Shown here: piece by piece, positions 5,941 through 12,155 of the stretch
Numbering within the stretch: the stretch's first letter is position 1
Layout: every line of letters starts with the position of its first letter
Assembly (NCBI GenBank): GCA_035353335.1
Contig: DAOPZJ010000067.1
Location: forward strand, 1-12,155
Origin: Oscillospiraceae bacterium
GTDB taxonomy: Bacteria > Bacillota > Clostridia > Oscillospirales > JAKOTC01
DNA length: 12,155 nt
Direction of reading: 5' to 3'
Made by a program: the position numbers and the translations under genes
The notes under the pieces: model-generated
What the model was told of the DNA's origin: nothing
The model's input: the letters and a program-made list of their open reading frames with translations, nothing else
Databases searched by the model: none

Positions 5941-7632
5941 ATGAAACCTGCCATGAGGTTTGGCGGCTGCGATTTTGCTGGCCGGATGAATACGATTTAT
6001 GCCGAGACGGTCAATGATTTGATTTCCAAAGTGGAGACCGGCAAAGACCCGAATTATAAAAAGGGCTTTCTGCACACCTCGACGGTTCCGCACAATTTCA
6101 CCAGTTATTACAACGAGATGTGGTCCCGGGACAGCGGGCGCGGGCTGATTGAAATCGCGCGGCTCGGCTTTTCCGAACTTGTGATGCCGGTGGCGCGCTA
6201 TATGCTCACTGCGCTGAACGATGCCGACCATTGGGGACGCATTATAGACCGCTACACCGGAAAGCCGGGGAAGCCGACTCAGTTGGGCGATTACGAGACC
6301 GACGGAAACGCGCTGGTGTTGCTCGGCATTTATAACACCTGGCTCGCCGCAGGGCGCGAACCGGCACTTGCCAAAGAGTTCATGGAGGGCGTTATGCCCG
6401 TCGTCGATTGGATTGACCGCATGATGAAGACCTCCCCTTACGGCGGACTGCTGCCTTGCAAATCGGAACTCTCCGGCAACCCGAACACGCCCTATGTGGT
6501 GTATGCCGTCTATCCGAATTACGGCATCAAAACCGCACTCGCCGCCTTAAAAACGATGGCCGAAGCCGCCGGGGACAAGGAAACGGCGCAAAAGCTCGCC
6601 GAGATGCACGGAAAGCTCTCAAAGGCGCTGACAGACAATCTCGTGGAAGGCGAACGCAGCTGGACGCCGGAAAAGACCAAGGCGGCGTTTTCACGGTATT
6701 CGCCCGTGCGTGAAGGGTGCTGGATCAACGGCATCGACAGCCGCGACGGCAGCGAATATAACTATGCGGACTGGGACAGCATTCATTTTCCGATCAACGC
6801 CTGGACGCGTCAGCTGCCGTTTATTTTCGATTCCGACCTCGGCTTGTGCAGCCCCGAACAGGGCGGCCTAAAAGAAGTAAATAATAACAGTTACGAATAT
6901 ATTCTTGAACAGATGTGCAAGGGGACTTATTTCCGCAAATACGGCTTTGTCAGCAACACCTGCTGGGAGGGCATGCGCGGCCGCCACGACGATACGATGA
7001 CCGGTTACGGGCAGGGATTTATGACCCAAGCCGCGATTTTGATGGATGACGTCAACGCCTACACCAAATTGCTTGAAGGCATTGCCCGCCTCGCCTACGA
7101 CGGTGATGTGATGCAGCCGACCTCCCACGAGATGAACCCGTGGATTTTGCACGAGTGTTTTGACTACGACGCCTACGAAAACGCACAAGACCACACGGCG
7201 GGATTCCATAATAACGGCCGCTTCGGCGTGATGGAAAACCCGGGCGACGAGGGCAATTTGGTGCAGGAGGCCGAGCCGCTCAAGGCAATGACGTTGATGT
7301 CGGGCATCGAAAACGGCGCAAAGCTGCGTATTCTGCCGCGCATTCCGTGGACGTATGACACCATCGAGGTACGCGACTTCCCGGTGTTTCAAAACGGACA
7401 GAGCGGGCGCATCTCCTATCGGATGGAGCATGAGCGCTGGCTGCGCAAAGTGCGCGTGAACGTCGAAAGCACCATCCCGCTCGAGTTCGATTTCCGGGTC
7501 GGCCCGTTCCCGCAGGTTTGCGACTTCACCGACACTGCGGATTGCCGAAAAGAGTTCACCAAAAACGCCTCGTGGATTTGGAAAACCGGACTGTCCGGCA
7601 AGAGCGCTGAATTTGACATCAATCTGTCGTGA
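5941..7632 (+). CDS. Six-hairpin (alpha/alpha)6-barrel glycosidase-like protein
   Basis: This 563-residue soluble protein has no signal peptide or membrane segment. Its helical repeats and motifs resemble (alpha/alpha)6-barrel glycoside hydrolases. MWSRDSGRG (60-68), GDYETDGNALVLLGIYNTW (116-134), NYADWDSIHFPINAW (274-288), CWEGMRGRHDD (341-351) and DHTAGFHNNGRFG (417-429) are rich in Trp, Asp, Glu and His, as in sugar-binding clefts. From about 470 to the end (TYDTIEVRDFPVF onward) the sequence looks like a small beta-domain. I cannot assign a GH family by eye. D64, E119, D121 and D350/D351 are plausible acids but unproven. GAAAGG precedes the ATG by 10 bases. It sits after the heparinase-like gene with its own promoter, and may hydrolyse the saccharides left by the lyase, such as unsaturated uronate-ended fragments. 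A family search and structure prediction would settle the fold. Confidence 0.72.
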   Translation: MKPAMRFGGCDFAGRMNTIYAETVNDLISKVETGKDPNYKKGFLHTSTVPHNFTSYYNEMWSRDSGRGLIEIARLGFSELVMPVARYMLTALNDADHWGRIIDRYTGKPGKPTQLGDYETDGNALVLLGIYNTWLAAGREPALAKEFMEGVMPVVDWIDRMMKTSPYGGLLPCKSELSGNPNTPYVVYAVYPNYGIKTALAALKTMAEAAGDKETAQKLAEMHGKLSKALTDNLVEGERSWTPEKTKAAFSRYSPVREGCWINGIDSRDGSEYNYADWDSIHFPINAWTRQLPFIFDSDLGLCSPEQGGLKEVNNNSYEYILEQMCKGTYFRKYGFVSNTCWEGMRGRHDDTMTGYGQGFMTQAAILMDDVNAYTKLLEGIARLAYDGDVMQPTSHEMNPWILHECFDYDAYENAQDHTAGFHNNGRFGVMENPGDEGNLVQEAEPLKAMTLMSGIENGAKLRILPRIPWTYDTIEVRDFPVFQNGQSGRISYRMEHERWLRKVRVNVESTIPLEFDFRVGPFPQVCDFTDTADCRKEFTKNASWIWKTGLSGKSAEFDINLS

Positions 7633-7644
7633 TATGTAATAAAA

Positions 7645-7690
7645 AACTCCGCATATGTTTGGATATTTGCATGCGGGAGTTATATTTAAT
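7645..7690 (+). terminator. Hairpin terminator after the glycosidase-like gene
   Basis: AACTCC and GCAT (7645-7654) pair with ATGC and GGAGTT (7671-7681). The 10-bp stem has one bulged G (7675) and a 16-base loop. An A-run precedes it and a T-rich tail (TATATTTAAT) follows. It lies 12 bases after the stop codon. Confidence 0.7.
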
Positions 7691-7757
7691 GTCTACTGTA
7701 CAAATCAAAAATGCCGCCGCTATGTGGCTATAATGGCATATTTGATCAGTGAGACAT
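7689..7757. repeat. 69-base imperfect palindrome between two terminators
   Basis: The outer arms ATGTCTACTG (7689-7698) and CAGTGAGACAT (7747-7757) pair with one bulged base. The middle arms ATCAAAAATGCC (7704-7715) and GGCATATTTGAT (7735-7746) pair at 11 of 12 positions. The inner arms GCCGC (7716-7720) and GTGGC (7724-7728) pair with one G-U. About 26 base pairs form in all. It is not needed to end either flanking gene, because each has its own terminator. It could be a small structured RNA, an extragenic palindromic repeat or a MITE-like remnant. No coding potential is seen in 7633-7887. Confidence 0.5.
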
Positions 7758-7807
7758 CAATGAATTTTATTCGGCAGACATTATATTACATGGCTTTTCT
7801 CTCCCTA

Positions 7808-7840
7808 TAAAAACCGCCCCTTCCGCATGGAAGGAGCGGT
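7808..7840 (-). terminator. Terminator of the UroD-like gene (minus strand)
   Basis: Bases 7813-7824 and 7829-7840 form a 12-bp G+C-rich stem with one mismatch and a GCAT loop. Read on the minus strand, the stem ends in TTTTTA, a typical intrinsic terminator tail. It lies about 50 bases downstream of the gene's stop codon. Confidence 0.8.
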
Positions 7841-7887
7841 CGTTTATAATTGAACGAGATATCCCGTACGGGGAGCCTTCTGCCGGA

Positions 7888-8895
7888 TTAATTCCAACCG
7901 TGTTTTTTTAAACATTCAAGCATGTACCGATAGTTTTCAGGATTGACGCTTTTATGAATGCTGTTACTGCTGGACAATATATACCCGCCGGGTTTTCCCT
8001 TTGCAAGGCAGTCAAGCACAGCGGCTTCTACATCCTCCAACGTACCGGTGACAAGCACATCCGCGCAGTTTACATTGCCTTTCAATGCAATCCGGTCACC
8101 GTACTTGGCTTTGATGTCGCCGATATCCATATGCCCCATCGGATCGATTGGATCAAGACAGTCAATGCCTGAACCGACTAAATCGTCAAGAATATCATGT
8201 AAATCACCGTCTGTATGTTTGACGATAAGAAGCCCGTTTTCATGCGCGGCACTTACAATCTCACAAAACCTTGGTAGAATTTGTGCCCTGTACATATCCG
8301 GGCTGATCAGCGTGCCGCGGCCATCGGCGATATCATCCAAGCAGGCAATGACTTCCACGCCAAGACTGCGCATGTTCCGCATAACAGCAGTGCTGTATTC
8401 AATACTCATACACATCAATTCGTCAACCAATGCCGGTTCTTCATAAAAGCCGGCGAGAAAATTTTCGAAGCCCAGTGTATCGCGCGGAAATGAAAAAACA
8501 TCCCTCACGCGCCCGACCACAAGTCTTTCTTGACTGACACTTTCAAGCGCTTTGCGAAGTGTGACATAAATCGCATCATCATCCGGAGAAGGCATTTGAA
8601 AATTTTTCAGATCCGATGGGGTACTGACAGGGAATCCGACGGCGGACGGATATTCATCACTATAGGCGCGGATGACACCAAACTCATCTTTGAAAATTTT
8701 ATCATTAATAGGGGTGATGCGCCGGTCCTGCCAAATTGCAATACCATCAATGTCGAGTTCTTCTATAAACCGGCAGCTGTCCTCTTGGCCTGTGAGCGCA
8801 CGATAAATGCCCGGGTAAATATCCCATTCTATCGTCGGGATACGGTCAGGAATGCCGCGTTTCAACGCAGTCAGTAACCGTTCTTTTCCTGTCAT
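7888..8895 (-). CDS. UroD-like (COG0407-type) putative corrinoid methyltransferase
   Basis: This 335-residue protein of the uroporphyrinogen decarboxylase superfamily begins TGKERLLTALKRGIPDRIP (2-20), the common opening of the UroD-like methyltransferase branch. It is unlikely to be HemE because the porphyrin-binding RQAGRY element near the N terminus is absent. Later motifs include DDIADGRGTLISP (187-199), KHTDGDLHDILDDL (226-239), GNVNCADVL (273-281) and GGYILSSSNSIH (303-314). H227 with C277 could be two metal ligands, but the H-x-C pair of MtaA/CmuA-type zinc sites is not present (H-T-D instead). The start was chosen at 8895, where AAGGAG lies 6 bases upstream; a Met 22 codons earlier has no binding site and lies upstream of the predicted -10. 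No corrinoid protein gene is beside it. Expected roles are methyl transfer or a related decarboxylation; the substrate is unknown. Sampled lines are about 42-53% G+C, lower than the neighbours. Confidence 0.83.
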   Translation of the reverse strand: MTGKERLLTALKRGIPDRIPTIEWDIYPGIYRALTGQEDSCRFIEELDIDGIAIWQDRRITPINDKIFKDEFGVIRAYSDEYPSAVGFPVSTPSDLKNFQMPSPDDDAIYVTLRKALESVSQERLVVGRVRDVFSFPRDTLGFENFLAGFYEEPALVDELMCMSIEYSTAVMRNMRSLGVEVIACLDDIADGRGTLISPDMYRAQILPRFCEIVSAAHENGLLIVKHTDGDLHDILDDLVGSGIDCLDPIDPMGHMDIGDIKAKYGDRIALKGNVNCADVLVTGTLEDVEAAVLDCLAKGKPGGYILSSSNSIHKSVNPENYRYMLECLKKHGWN

Positions 8896-8925
8896 AACAA
8901 TCTCCTTGCAACAAATATCGATATT

Positions 8926-8954
8926 ATTATAACATTTAAAATGACCCCTGTCTA
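8926..8954 (-). promoter_or_regulatory. Promoter of the UroD-like gene (minus strand)
   Basis: On the minus strand, TAGACA (8949-8954, one mismatch to TTGACA), a 17-base spacer and a perfect TATAAT (8926-8931) lie about 30 bases before the chosen start codon. This also supports that start over the upstream Met, which would be encoded before the transcription start. Confidence 0.75.
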
Positions 8955-8971
8955 TGAACACACGAAATACT

Positions 8972-9009
8972 GCGAAGACTAATCACAATGCTTCGCGTGG
9001 ATTGTGGTT
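8972..9009 (+). other. Possible H-type pseudoknot / alternative hairpins
   Basis: GCGAAG (8972-8977) is complementary to CTTCGC (8991-8996). AATCACAAT (8981-8989) is complementary to ATTGTGGTT (9001-9009) with one G-U. The two stems interleave in the order of an H-type pseudoknot, with short connectors of 3, 1 and 4 bases. If transcribed it could fold either way. It lies in the divergent intergenic region 8896-9270, upstream of the best candidate promoter for the next + strand gene, so transcription through it is uncertain. Confidence 0.35.
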
Positions 9010-9175
9010 TGATTATGAAAAATTAGCAAACGGTGTGCCACAGCATTTTCTTGTCAATTTTGGTTCTGAACCTGCGTAATTTTATTTTGCTCGCTTCTTT
9101 TTTAATATTTTTAGCGTTTTTACCCCGGTGAAAAAATGCGCCTTTATTCAGTAGGCATTACTTAGAAGGAGAATG

Positions 9176-9204
9176 TTGTAAATCGTAGACATCTGTAGTA
9201 TTAT
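9176..9204 (+). promoter_or_regulatory. Candidate promoter of the redox pair
   Basis: TTGTAA (9176-9181, 4 of 6 to consensus), a 17-base spacer and TATTAT (9199-9204, 5 of 6) lie about 67 bases before the TTG start. The rest of 8896-9270 holds the minus-strand promoter, the possible pseudoknot, an inverted repeat GGTTC-T-GAACC (9062-9072) and a T-rich tract (about 9090-9120). No gene is seen there. Confidence 0.45.
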
Positions 9205-9270
9205 TACAATAACCAAATGGATCTATTAACAAATCGGTTTGCAATATCAACAGAAAGGAGTGTTGAAGCT

Positions 9271-10806
9271 TTGGAACACGCATATGACGTTGTGGTCATC
9301 GGCGCGGGCAACGGAGGCCTTACCGCCGCCGCGACCATGGCAAAAGCGGGCAAAAAAACGCTGCTGCTGGAGCAGCACAACCTGCCGGGCGGGTTTGCAA
9401 CGAGCTTTGTGAGGGGGCGGTTCGAATTTGAGCCGTCGCTGCATGAACTCTGCGACGTCGGCTCGGAGGAAAATCCCGGCGAAGTTCGGCGGCTATTAGA
9501 GCAGACGCTGGGCATCTCGGTCGGCTGGGCGGCGGTGCCGGAGGCCTACCGGCTAATAACCATTGCGGAGGGAAAAGACAATCTCAACGTGGTAATGCCG
9601 TTCGGCGTCAAAGAATTCGTCGATCAAATGGAGGCATATGTGCCCGGCAGCAGAAAATCGATGGAGAAATTCATCAAGCTCTGCGAGCAGATCATGGCGG
9701 CGCTTGCTTATATCGGCGCTTCCGGCGGCAAGGCGGACCCCGAAGTACTGATGAAGGAGCACGCAAACTTCTTAAAATGCGGCGGTTACAGCGTCAGCCA
9801 AGTATTGAAGTCCCTGCACATGCCGAAAAAAGCACAACGCATCCTCTGCGCCTACTGGTGCTACACCGGTGTCAGCACGGACCAACTCAACTTTGCATTA
9901 TTTGCTGCCATGCTTTATAAGTATCTGGTGAAGGGCGCATGGATCCCCAAAATGCGCTCCCATGAACTCTCCGTCGCGCTGGATGCGCGCATCCGAGAGC
10001 TCGGCGGCGAGATTTGGTATAACACCCGCGCCGAAAAAATCCTCACAAAAGACGGCAAAATCATCGGCGTACATACAAACCATGGAGATATCAAGACCGG
10101 GCACGTCATCGCCTGCTGCTCGCCCAACGCGGTTTTCGGCGACATGATGGATCATAGCGATGTGCCGGAAAAGCAAACCCGAATGGTCAACGCCCGCCGG
10201 ATCGGTGCGCGCGGATTTGTTACCTACCTCGGCCTTAATAAAACCGCGGACGAACTGGGGCTGAAGGACTACAGCTATTTTATCTACGAGTCGATGGACA
10301 CGGTCAAGGAATCCGCGCGCGCGGACGGGTTCAACGACCATCCCATGCAGGCGACCGTCTGCCTCAACCGCGCCAACCCCGGCTGCTCACCGGAAGGCAC
10401 ATGCATTATGAGTTTTACCACGCTTTATAATAAAGATGTGTGGGGCGATGTTCCCCCTGAGGATTATGTCAATAAAAAGCGGGAAGTCGCCGAGAAGATG
10501 ATCCGCGATTTCGAAACTCATGTCGGCATCAGCCTTACGCCTTATATCGAGGAAATCGAAATCGCCACCCCCGTGACCATGGCGCGCTATACGTTGAATC
10601 CGCAGGGTGCGATGTATTCCTATTCCTGCGGCGATTGGGATACCATGCTGCCGCGGCTTATGATGCTCAAAGAAGACCAGATCGTCCCGGGCATCCGGTT
10701 TGCGGGCGGGTACGGGCCGCGCATCTACGGTTACAGCTCGACCTACTTAAACGGCGAACTCACCGCAAAACTCACGCTTGCGGACATGAAGGAGGCGGCA
10801 CAATGA
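9271..10806 (+). CDS. Phytoene-desaturase-like FAD-dependent oxidoreductase
   Basis: This 511-residue flavoprotein is of the CrtI / retinol-saturase-like NAD(P)/FAD oxidoreductase type. The FAD-binding Rossmann motif VVIGAGNGGL (8-17) and E34 at the end of the second strand are followed by LPGGFATSF (38-46). The C-terminal segment has GIRFAGGYGPRIYGY (474-488), matching the usual late FAD-contact region. The TTG at 9271 is chosen because AAAGGAG lies 10 bases upstream. An in-frame ATG at 9217 would add 18 residues but has no binding site and lies only a few bases after the predicted transcription start. Its stop overlaps the start of the next gene by ATGA, so the two are translationally coupled. 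Family members reduce, desaturate or isomerise C=C bonds in lipids or polyenes. No carotenoid genes are nearby, so a different unsaturated substrate is likely. Confidence 0.82.
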   Translation: MEHAYDVVVIGAGNGGLTAAATMAKAGKKTLLLEQHNLPGGFATSFVRGRFEFEPSLHELCDVGSEENPGEVRRLLEQTLGISVGWAAVPEAYRLITIAEGKDNLNVVMPFGVKEFVDQMEAYVPGSRKSMEKFIKLCEQIMAALAYIGASGGKADPEVLMKEHANFLKCGGYSVSQVLKSLHMPKKAQRILCAYWCYTGVSTDQLNFALFAAMLYKYLVKGAWIPKMRSHELSVALDARIRELGGEIWYNTRAEKILTKDGKIIGVHTNHGDIKTGHVIACCSPNAVFGDMMDHSDVPEKQTRMVNARRIGARGFVTYLGLNKTADELGLKDYSYFIYESMDTVKESARADGFNDHPMQATVCLNRANPGCSPEGTCIMSFTTLYNKDVWGDVPPEDYVNKKREVAEKMIRDFETHVGISLTPYIEEIEIATPVTMARYTLNPQGAMYSYSCGDWDTMLPRLMMLKEDQIVPGIRFAGGYGPRIYGYSSTYLNGELTAKLTLADMKEAAQ

Positions 10807-11993
10807 GCAACTTCAACTTTCATGTAAAACCCATCGGTCTGTTCGATATGCTGCACTTTAAAAAGATGGTGCCCGCGCGGCAAAAAGCGCTTGCCTGCGG
10901 TTCAACTACCTCCGTGACCGGTGTTTACGGCTCTAATAAACTCGCAGGCATCCTGCACCCGAAAACGCAGTGCTTGACCATCTCAGAAATAATTGAACAC
11001 GGCGAAAACGCCAAATCGTATGTACTCACCGGTGAACACCCGGCGCCGTTTCGCGCGGGGCAGTACTTATCGGTTTCGCTGAAAATCGGTTCTTCGGTGC
11101 TCACGCGCCCATACTCGATTTCCTGTTCGCCCAAATGGGCATCGGAGAGCAAATACGCGCTGACTGTCAAGCGCCAGCAGGACGGCTTTGCCTCCGGTTG
11201 GATTTTGGACAACTGGAGAGTCGGAGATGAAATCACAACCTCCGGTCCGGAGGGCACCTTTTATTACGAACCGCTGCGAGATGCAAAACACGTCGTCGGT
11301 CTGGCGGGCGGCTGCGGCATCACGCCGTTTCTGTCGATGGCCTATGCCATCCGCGACGGAGTCGAGGATTTCCGCCTGACACTGCTCTACGGCAGCCGGA
11401 AGGAGGCCGACATCCTCTACCGCAGAGAACTGGACGAAATCGCAAAGGCAACCGACAAGGTCAGAATCGTCCATATCCTCAGCGACGAAAAGAAGGAAGG
11501 CTTCGAATACGGTTTCATCACTGCGGAAGAGATTCAGAAAGCGTGCGAAGGCGATACCTGCAGCCTTTTCCTCTGCGGCCCCGCCGCCATGTACGCATTT
11601 GTCGATAAAGAGATTGAGAAGCTTAATCTGACCGGCAAGTTCATCCGCCACGAACTGTATGCCGCAGCCGCATCGCCGGGTAAGTTCAAGGACTACCCGG
11701 GAGACACGGGCAAGGCCTTTACCCTCACGGTGAAACTTTACGGCGAAACGCTGACGATGCCGATGGCCTCGTCCGAAACGGTATTGGTAGCTCTGGAGCG
11801 CGCGGGTGTTGCCGCCCCAAGCCGCTGCCGGGGCGGAGAATGCGGGTGGTGCCGCGCAAAGCTGGACAGCGGGGAGGTCTTTTTACCCGCGTTTCTGGAT
11901 AAGCGCCGCATGGCGGACGTTCGTGCCGGGTATATCCATCCCTGCTGTTCCTATCCGCTCGGTGATTTGGCCATTGAGGTCTGGCCGGAGTGA
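10803..11993 (+). CDS. FNR-type flavoprotein reductase with C-terminal 2Fe-2S ferredoxin domain
   Basis: This 396-residue electron-transfer protein starts at the ATG of an ATGA overlap with the preceding gene, with AAGGAGG 7 bases upstream. An unassigned 50-residue N-terminal stretch comes first. The FAD domain follows, with RPYSIS (102-107) as the RxYS flavin motif. The pyridine-nucleotide domain has GLAGGCGITPF (166-176) and LCGPAAMY (257-264). The C-terminal plant-type ferredoxin domain has C342-x4-C347-x2-C350 and a final Cys at 381 or 382, ligating one 2Fe-2S cluster. The layout (reductase, then ferredoxin) is that of VanB-like oxygenase reductases. In this presumably anaerobic setting it more likely passes electrons from NAD(P)H to the coupled FAD enzyme or another acceptor. 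It is cytoplasmic, with no membrane segment. Confidence 0.9.
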   Translation: MSNFNFHVKPIGLFDMLHFKKMVPARQKALACGSTTSVTGVYGSNKLAGILHPKTQCLTISEIIEHGENAKSYVLTGEHPAPFRAGQYLSVSLKIGSSVLTRPYSISCSPKWASESKYALTVKRQQDGFASGWILDNWRVGDEITTSGPEGTFYYEPLRDAKHVVGLAGGCGITPFLSMAYAIRDGVEDFRLTLLYGSRKEADILYRRELDEIAKATDKVRIVHILSDEKKEGFEYGFITAEEIQKACEGDTCSLFLCGPAAMYAFVDKEIEKLNLTGKFIRHELYAAAASPGKFKDYPGDTGKAFTLTVKLYGETLTMPMASSETVLVALERAGVAAPSRCRGGECGWCRAKLDSGEVFLPAFLDKRRMADVRAGYIHPCCSYPLGDLAIEVWPE

Positions 11994-12155
11994 GTTAATC
12001 ACATAACACAATTTGCAAGATATCCGGAATGGGAATTGCCATGTCATTCCTCTTTGCGGAGGGTTGGAATTCCGCCACGATCGGCGCGCGCTCAGCACCG
12101 GGGTGGCCTGGCCATATGAAAAACCCCCGAAATCCGTATAATCGGATTTCGGGGG
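11994..12155 (+). terminator. Non-coding tail ending in a perfect 13-bp terminator-like hairpin
   Basis: Bases 12124-12136 (CCCCCGAAATCCG) pair perfectly with 12143-12155 around the loop TATAAT. An A-run (12119-12123) precedes the stem, and the window ends at its last base, so the expected T-run cannot be seen. It probably ends the redox operon, possibly in both directions. The 125 bases before it hold only weak short inverted repeats (GGAATG/CATTCC at 12026-12050 is one). Confidence 0.7.

Noticed and set aside
7888..8895. Identification as HemE (uroporphyrinogen decarboxylase)
   Set aside because: The conserved HemE N-terminal arginine motif is absent and there are no other haem genes nearby; the sequence fits the methyltransferase-like branch.
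9217..9270. ATG start adding 18 residues to the CrtI-like protein
   Set aside because: It has no ribosome binding site and lies only about 6 bases from the predicted transcription start, whereas the TTG at 9271 has AAAGGAG at good spacing and the FAD motif follows directly.
10635..10802. Upstream extension of the reductase reading frame to an ATG at 10635
   Set aside because: It would overlap the preceding gene by about 170 bases with low-complexity sequence; the ATG at 10803 has AAGGAGG and the typical 4-base overlap.
1..12155. CRISPR array, tRNA, rRNA or insertion sequence
   Set aside because: No regularly spaced repeats, tRNA-like cloverleaf, rRNA segments or transposase motifs were seen on either strand.

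Overview
This 12,155-base window is about 50-60% G+C in most genes, has near-perfect AAAGGAG-type ribosome binding sites, sigma-70-like promoters and short intergenic gaps. Together with the gene types (heparinase II/III-like lyase, Gfo/Idh/MocA dehydrogenases, UroD-like methyltransferase, 2Fe-2S flavoprotein reductase), this suggests an anaerobic Bacillota bacterium, probably a clostridial gut or sediment lineage. That placement is inferred from style, not from a marker gene. No rRNA, tRNA, CRISPR array or transposase is visible.

Region 1 (1-7632, + strand) is a carbohydrate-catabolism block. A leader with a cre-like motif and a hairpin precedes three closely spaced genes: a sulfatase-superfamily hydrolase whose formylglycine position is Thr instead of Cys/Ser, then two different Gfo/Idh/MocA oxidoreductases. 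A hairpin terminator and a strong promoter (TTGACA-17-TATCAT) separate these from a heparinase II/III-like lyase. A second terminator and promoter lead to a 563-residue protein resembling (alpha/alpha)6-barrel glycosidases. None of the five proteins has a signal peptide or membrane segment, so the block appears to act in the cytoplasm on imported, probably anionic (uronate or ester-substituted), oligosaccharides. The likely roles are removing an ester group, redox modification of sugars, beta-elimination, and hydrolysis of the remaining saccharide. No transporter or regulator gene is in view.

Region 2 (7633-7887) is non-coding. It holds the terminator of the glycosidase-like gene, a 69-base imperfect palindrome, and the terminator of the oppositely oriented gene that follows.

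Region 3 (7888-8895, - strand) is one UroD-like gene of the corrinoid-methyltransferase type, not HemE. It has its own promoter and terminator and looks lower in G+C than its neighbours.

Region 4 (8896-9270) is a divergent intergenic stretch with promoters on both strands and a possible pseudoknot.

Region 5 (9271-11993, + strand) is a translationally coupled pair: a phytoene-desaturase-like FAD oxidoreductase and an FNR-type reductase with a C-terminal 2Fe-2S ferredoxin domain, likely a redox enzyme and its electron donor. The window ends exactly at the last base of a perfect 13-bp hairpin.
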